In this document: positions 60,657 through 64,000 of the stretch, in pieces
Position numbering within the stretch: the stretch's first letter is position 1
How the letters are laid out: each line of letters starts with the position of its first letter
DNA from: Neisseria perflava
Lineage (GTDB): Bacteria > Pseudomonadota > Gammaproteobacteria > Burkholderiales > Neisseriaceae
DNA length: 64,000 nucleotides
Direction of reading: 5' to 3'
Assembly (NCBI RefSeq): GCF_019334725.1
Contig: NZ_CP079818.1
Coordinates: 1,488,001-1,552,000 of the forward strand
Translations under genes and position numbers: made by a program
The notes under the pieces: generated by a model
The model's input: the letters and a program-made list of their open reading frames with translations, nothing else
Databases searched by the model: none
Told to the model about the DNA's origin: nothing

Positions 60657-60689
60657 AAAGGCCGTCTGGATTCTTTCAGACGGCCTTTT
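60657..60689 (-). terminator. DUS-pair terminator after clpB
   Basis: AAAGGCCGTCTGGATTC and TTTCAGACGGCCTTTT; one arm has a mutated DUS (GCCGTCTGGA). About 30 bp past the clpB stop on the minus strand. Confidence 0.75.
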
Positions 60690-60716
60690 ACAACAACATA
60701 CTACATTGTTTTAACC

Positions 60717-63290
60717 TTATGCAAACAAGAGCTTACCACCCTCTTCTTTAACATGGATTGTGCTATCAGGTGCATATTTACCTTCAAGTAATGCTTTTGC
60801 CAGCGTATTTTCGATTTCTGACTGAATGGCGCGTTTGAGCGGACGGGCACCATACACAGGATCAAAACCGGCTTTGGCAATCAGATCCAAGGCAGCATCA
60901 TCGACTTTCAGATGCAGATGTTGCGCTTCCAAACGTTTTTCCAAACCTTTAAGCTGGATTTTCGCAATGCTGCGGATATTGGCCTGATCCAAACCATGGA
61001 ACACGACTACTTCGTCAATACGGTTGATCATTTCAGGACGGAAATGTTCTTTCACATCCTCCATCACCACTTCTTTTACCGCTTCGTAGTCCTGAGTACC
61101 CATTTGTTGGATATGTTGGCTACCAATATTGGAAGTCATCACGATAACGGTATTTTTGAAGTCCACAGTTCGACCTTGTCCATCGGTCAAGCGGCCGTCA
61201 TCCAATACTTGCAGCAAGATATTGAACACGTCCGGATGGGCTTTTTCCACTTCATCCAAAAGAATCACGCTGTATGGTTTGCGGCGGACTTGCTCAGTCA
61301 GGTAGCCGCCTTCTTCGTAGCCGACGTAGCCGGGAGGCGCACCGATTAAGCGGGCAACAGCATGTTTTTCCATGTATTCGGACATATCGATACGAATCAG
61401 ATGATCTTCGCTGTCAAACAGGAAGCCTGCCAAAGCTTTGCACAACTCGGTTTTACCCACACCGGTCGGGCCTAGGAACAGGAAGCTGCCGTAAGGTTTG
61501 TTTGGATCGGCAAGGCCGGAACGGCTGCGGCGGATGGCGTCGGATACAGCACGCACGGCTTCATCTTGGCCGACCACACGGCGGTGCAATACTTCTTCCA
61601 TTTTCAACAGCTTGTCGCGTTCGCCTTCCATCATTTTGGACACAGGGATGCCGGTCATGCGCGATACGATTTCGGCCACTTCGTCCGCACCAACTTCGGT
61701 ACGGAAGAGTTTGTTTTGTTTTTTGCCGTCAGGATTGCTTTCTGCTGCTTGCAACTGCGCGCTCAATTTAGGCAGCTCACCGTATTCCAGCTCGGATGCG
61801 CGGGCAAAATCTCCTTGGCGTTTGGCCTGTTCGATTTTGACTTTGATGTCGTCCATCTGTTTCTTGATGTCGGCAGTGCTGGATGACGCAGCTTTTTCGG
61901 CTTTCCAAATTTCGTCCAAATCGGCGTATTCTTTTTGCAGGCCGTCGATTTCTTCGTCTATCAATTCCAGACGTTTTTTGCTGGCATCATCGGTTTCTTT
62001 GGCAACGTGCATTTTTTCCATTTTGAGCTGGATAATGCGACGGTCAAGTTTATCCATTTGCTCAGGTTTGCTGTCCAGCTCCATTTTGATACGGCTGGCT
62101 GCTTCGTCAATCAAATCAATCGCTTTATCAGGCAGGAAGCGGTCGGTAATATAACGGTCGCTCAACTCCGCTGCGGCAACGATAGCAGGGTCGGTAATAT
62201 CGATACCGTGGTGGATTTCATAACGCTCTTGCAAACCGCGCAGGATAGCGATGGTGTCTTCCACGCTGGGTTCACCAACCAATACTTTTTGGAAGCGGCG
62301 TTCGAGTGCCGCATCTTTCTCGATGTACTGACGGTATTCATCCAAAGTAGTCGCACCGATACAGTGCAATTCGCCGCGCGCCAAAGCCGGTTTCAACATA
62401 TTGCCCGCATCCATTGCGCCGTCGGTTTTGCCTGCACCAACCAAAGTATGGATTTCATCGATGAAAATCAAAGTGTTACCATCGTCTTTAGCTAAGTCGT
62501 TCAAAACGCCTTTCAAGCGTTCTTCAAATTCACCACGGTATTTCGCGCCAGCAATCAAAGCCGCCAAGTCCAAAACCAAAAGGCGTTTGTTACGCAGGGA
62601 TTCAGGCACTTCGCCGTTAACAATACGTTGCGCCAAACCTTCGACGATGGCGGTTTTACCCACACCCGGCTCACCAATCAGCACAGGGTTGTTTTTGGTA
62701 CGGCGTTGCAATACCTGAATTGCACGGCGGATTTCATCATCACGACCGATAACAGGGTCGAGTTTGCCGTCTCGGGCGCGTTGAGTCAGGTCGAGTGTGT
62801 ATTTTTTCAAAGCATCGCGTTGGTCTTCGGCATTCGCATCGTTCACGTTTTGTCCTCCTCGTACCGCATCGATCGCGGCATTGATATTTTGTTCGGTTGC
62901 ACCGGCTTCTTTCAAAATTTTGCCGGTCGCATCATTCTGCTGAACCAAAGCCAGCAGGAAAAGTTCGCTGGCGATATAGGCATCGCCACGTTTGGTCGCA
63001 GCCTTGTCCATCAAGTTCAATACAGCTTGCAGTTCACGGCTAGGCATAATATCGCCACCTTGACCGGATACTTTTGGCAAGCTGCTCAAATGTTGCTGCA
63101 AAAGTTGTTTTACTTGAGGCACATTCACACCTGCATGAGCCAATAACGCAGCAGCACCACTGTTTTGATCGTCAAACAACGCTTTTAAGATAAAGCCGGC
63201 CTCAAGATAGCTGCTGTCCGCAGCCAAAGCCAGACTTTGACCTTCTTGCAGAGCTTGCTGAAATTTGGCAGTCAATTTATCAAATCTCAT
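60717..63290 (-). CDS. clpB: ATP-dependent chaperone ClpB
   Basis: 857 residues. N-terminal Clp_N repeat domain (about 1-145), first AAA+ module with Walker A GEPGVGKTAIVEGL, the coiled-coil middle domain (about 400-525) and second AAA+ module with Walker A GPTGVGKTELCKALAG. It disaggregates proteins with DnaK. AGGAA lies 6 bases before the ATG. Confidence 0.97.
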   Translation of the reverse strand: MRFDKLTAKFQQALQEGQSLALAADSSYLEAGFILKALFDDQNSGAAALLAHAGVNVPQVKQLLQQHLSSLPKVSGQGGDIMPSRELQAVLNLMDKAATKRGDAYIASELFLLALVQQNDATGKILKEAGATEQNINAAIDAVRGGQNVNDANAEDQRDALKKYTLDLTQRARDGKLDPVIGRDDEIRRAIQVLQRRTKNNPVLIGEPGVGKTAIVEGLAQRIVNGEVPESLRNKRLLVLDLAALIAGAKYRGEFEERLKGVLNDLAKDDGNTLIFIDEIHTLVGAGKTDGAMDAGNMLKPALARGELHCIGATTLDEYRQYIEKDAALERRFQKVLVGEPSVEDTIAILRGLQERYEIHHGIDITDPAIVAAAELSDRYITDRFLPDKAIDLIDEAASRIKMELDSKPEQMDKLDRRIIQLKMEKMHVAKETDDASKKRLELIDEEIDGLQKEYADLDEIWKAEKAASSSTADIKKQMDDIKVKIEQAKRQGDFARASELEYGELPKLSAQLQAAESNPDGKKQNKLFRTEVGADEVAEIVSRMTGIPVSKMMEGERDKLLKMEEVLHRRVVGQDEAVRAVSDAIRRSRSGLADPNKPYGSFLFLGPTGVGKTELCKALAGFLFDSEDHLIRIDMSEYMEKHAVARLIGAPPGYVGYEEGGYLTEQVRRKPYSVILLDEVEKAHPDVFNILLQVLDDGRLTDGQGRTVDFKNTVIVMTSNIGSQHIQQMGTQDYEAVKEVVMEDVKEHFRPEMINRIDEVVVFHGLDQANIRSIAKIQLKGLEKRLEAQHLHLKVDDAALDLIAKAGFDPVYGARPLKRAIQSEIENTLAKALLEGKYAPDSTIHVKEEGGKLLFA

Positions 63291-63325
63291 TTTAAGTTCC
63301 TCTTCAAATATATTCTGTTAGAGCC

Positions 63326-63353
63326 TATATAAGCGCAAATGTGGATAACTCAA
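63326..63353 (-). promoter_or_regulatory. Candidate promoter of clpB
   Basis: Minus strand: TTGAGT (63348-63353), 16-base spacer, TATATA (63326-63331). The -35 lies in CTCTTGAG, which partly resembles the heat-shock sigma32 element CTTGAA, but no CCCCAT-type -10 is present. Confidence 0.4.
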
Positions 63354-63465
63354 GAGCCATTTACCCCATTAATCAACAGTTTTTACTATATTATTGTTTT
63401 ATAAAGTTTTATTTTTATGATTTTATGTGCATAACTTTTTATTATCCATCTACTCTTTACTCAAA

Positions 63466-63533
63466 AGGCCGTCTGAAAAATCAAGAATAATCAGGTATAA
63501 TCGGCACCATATTTATTTTCAGACGGCCTTTGT
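63466..63533 (+). promoter_or_regulatory. DUS pair enclosing a -10 box upstream of trpS
   Basis: AAAGGCCGTCTGAAAA at about 63465-63480 and TTTTCAGACGGCCTTT at about 63516-63532 enclose TATAAT at 63496-63501. The trpS message would start between the two halves, so the full hairpin cannot form in it. CGAAGGA lies 7 bases before the trpS ATG. Confidence 0.5.
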
Positions 63534-63549
63534 GCCGAAGGATACTTTC

Positions 63550-64000
63550 ATGAGCAAAAAACGAGTTTTAACAGGCGTTACCACAACAGGTATTCCACAC
63601 TTAGGCAACTATGTCGGCGCCATCCGCCCGGCCATCCGCGCGGCGCAAGATTCCAATACCGAATCATTCCTCTTTTTGGCCGACTATCACGGCATCATCA
63701 AATGTCATGAGCCGGAAATGATTCATCAATCTACTCAAGCTGTTGCCGCCACATGGCTCGCCTGCGGACTCAACCCTGAACAGACCACTTTCTATCGTCA
63801 AAGCGATATTCCCGAAGTGATGGAATTGAACTGGATTCTGACCTGTATCACTGCAAAAGGCCTAATGAACCGCGCCCACGCTTATAAAGCCGCAGTACAG
63901 GCAAATACCGAAAACGGTCAGGAAGATCCGGATCACGGCGTGGAAATGGGCCTGTACAGCTACCCTATCCTCATGACCGCTGACATCCTTATGTTCAATG
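63550..64000 (+). CDS. trpS: Tryptophan-tRNA ligase, 3' truncated by window edge
   Basis: The first 150 codons, open to the end of the window. MSKKRVLTGVTTTGIPHLGN carries the class I HIGH-type motif (PHLGN), followed by the ADYHGIIKCHEP strand and LNPEQTTFYRQSDIPEVMEL, both usual in bacterial TrpRS. The KMSKS motif lies beyond the edge. AAGGA lies 10 bases upstream of the ATG. Confidence 0.93.
   Translation, partial: MSKKRVLTGVTTTGIPHLGNYVGAIRPAIRAAQDSNTESFLFLADYHGIIKCHEPEMIHQSTQAVAATWLACGLNPEQTTFYRQSDIPEVMELNWILTCITAKGLMNRAHAYKAAVQANTENGQEDPDHGVEMGLYSYPILMTADILMFN

Overview
The window is a chromosomal segment of a commensal Neisseria. The strongest sign is the dense scatter of the neisserial DNA uptake sequence (core GCCGTCTGAA), mostly in the AGGCCGTCTGAA dialect. 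It often occurs as inverted pairs that form the terminators at gene ends. Individual genes agree: amylosucrase (a marker of N. polysaccharea, N. subflava and relatives, not of the two pathogens), lutACB lactate oxidation genes, NarQ/NarP and a Gcr-type 'site-specific recombinase' membrane protein. The AGG dialect and amylosucrase point to the subflava/flavescens/mucosa side of the genus; the species is an inference.

Layout. 1-5085: the 3' part of a DUF4132 gene (cut by the window edge), a lipoprotein with a dikinase-like fold and a histidine phosphatase. 5349-13007: an accessory block of redox and electrophile-stress genes (ArsR regulator and old yellow enzyme; thioredoxin-like and OsmC; MdaB quinone reductase; an aldo/keto reductase plus a truncated copy of it; a divergent LysR regulator; a secreted metallo-hydrolase; a GlxA-type regulator). 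Its modules are separated by three copies of a 56-57 bp hairpin-like element resembling Pasteurellaceae uptake-signal terminators. 13453-20450: a complete type I restriction-modification system (hsdM, hsdS, hsdR). 20529-24649: mobA, the narQ-narP two-component pair and trmB. 24707-29888: ilvA, a DacC-like carboxypeptidase homologue that lacks its catalytic Ser and Lys, an ABC-F protein and a small membrane protein.

29901-38045: a DUF4124-type secreted protein, the sulfate transporter cysT-cysW-cysA, ung, cca, a decayed toxin tail with an intact immunity-like gene, a small CxxC protein and uraA. 38163-38266: the 4.5S SRP RNA on the minus strand. 38520-45468: a 1277-residue FAD/Fe-S 2-hydroxyacid oxidoreductase convergent with lutA-lutC-lutB, so a lactate-oxidation region. 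46135-50502: amylosucrase and a polar amino acid (probably cystine) ABC transporter. 50680-58435: a YheS-like ABC-F protein, two more DUF4124-like secreted proteins, ftsK, tig and clpP. 58499-64000: the Gcr-like protein, clpB and the 5' part of trpS, which runs off the right edge.

Most of the window is core housekeeping sequence. The parts most worth a second look are the modular redox island with its hybrid uptake-signal elements, the catalytically dead DacC homologue, the lipoprotein with dikinase-like domains, the toxin/immunity remnant after cca and the three secreted DUF4124-like paralogues. No tRNA, rRNA, CRISPR array, prophage or intact insertion sequence was seen.
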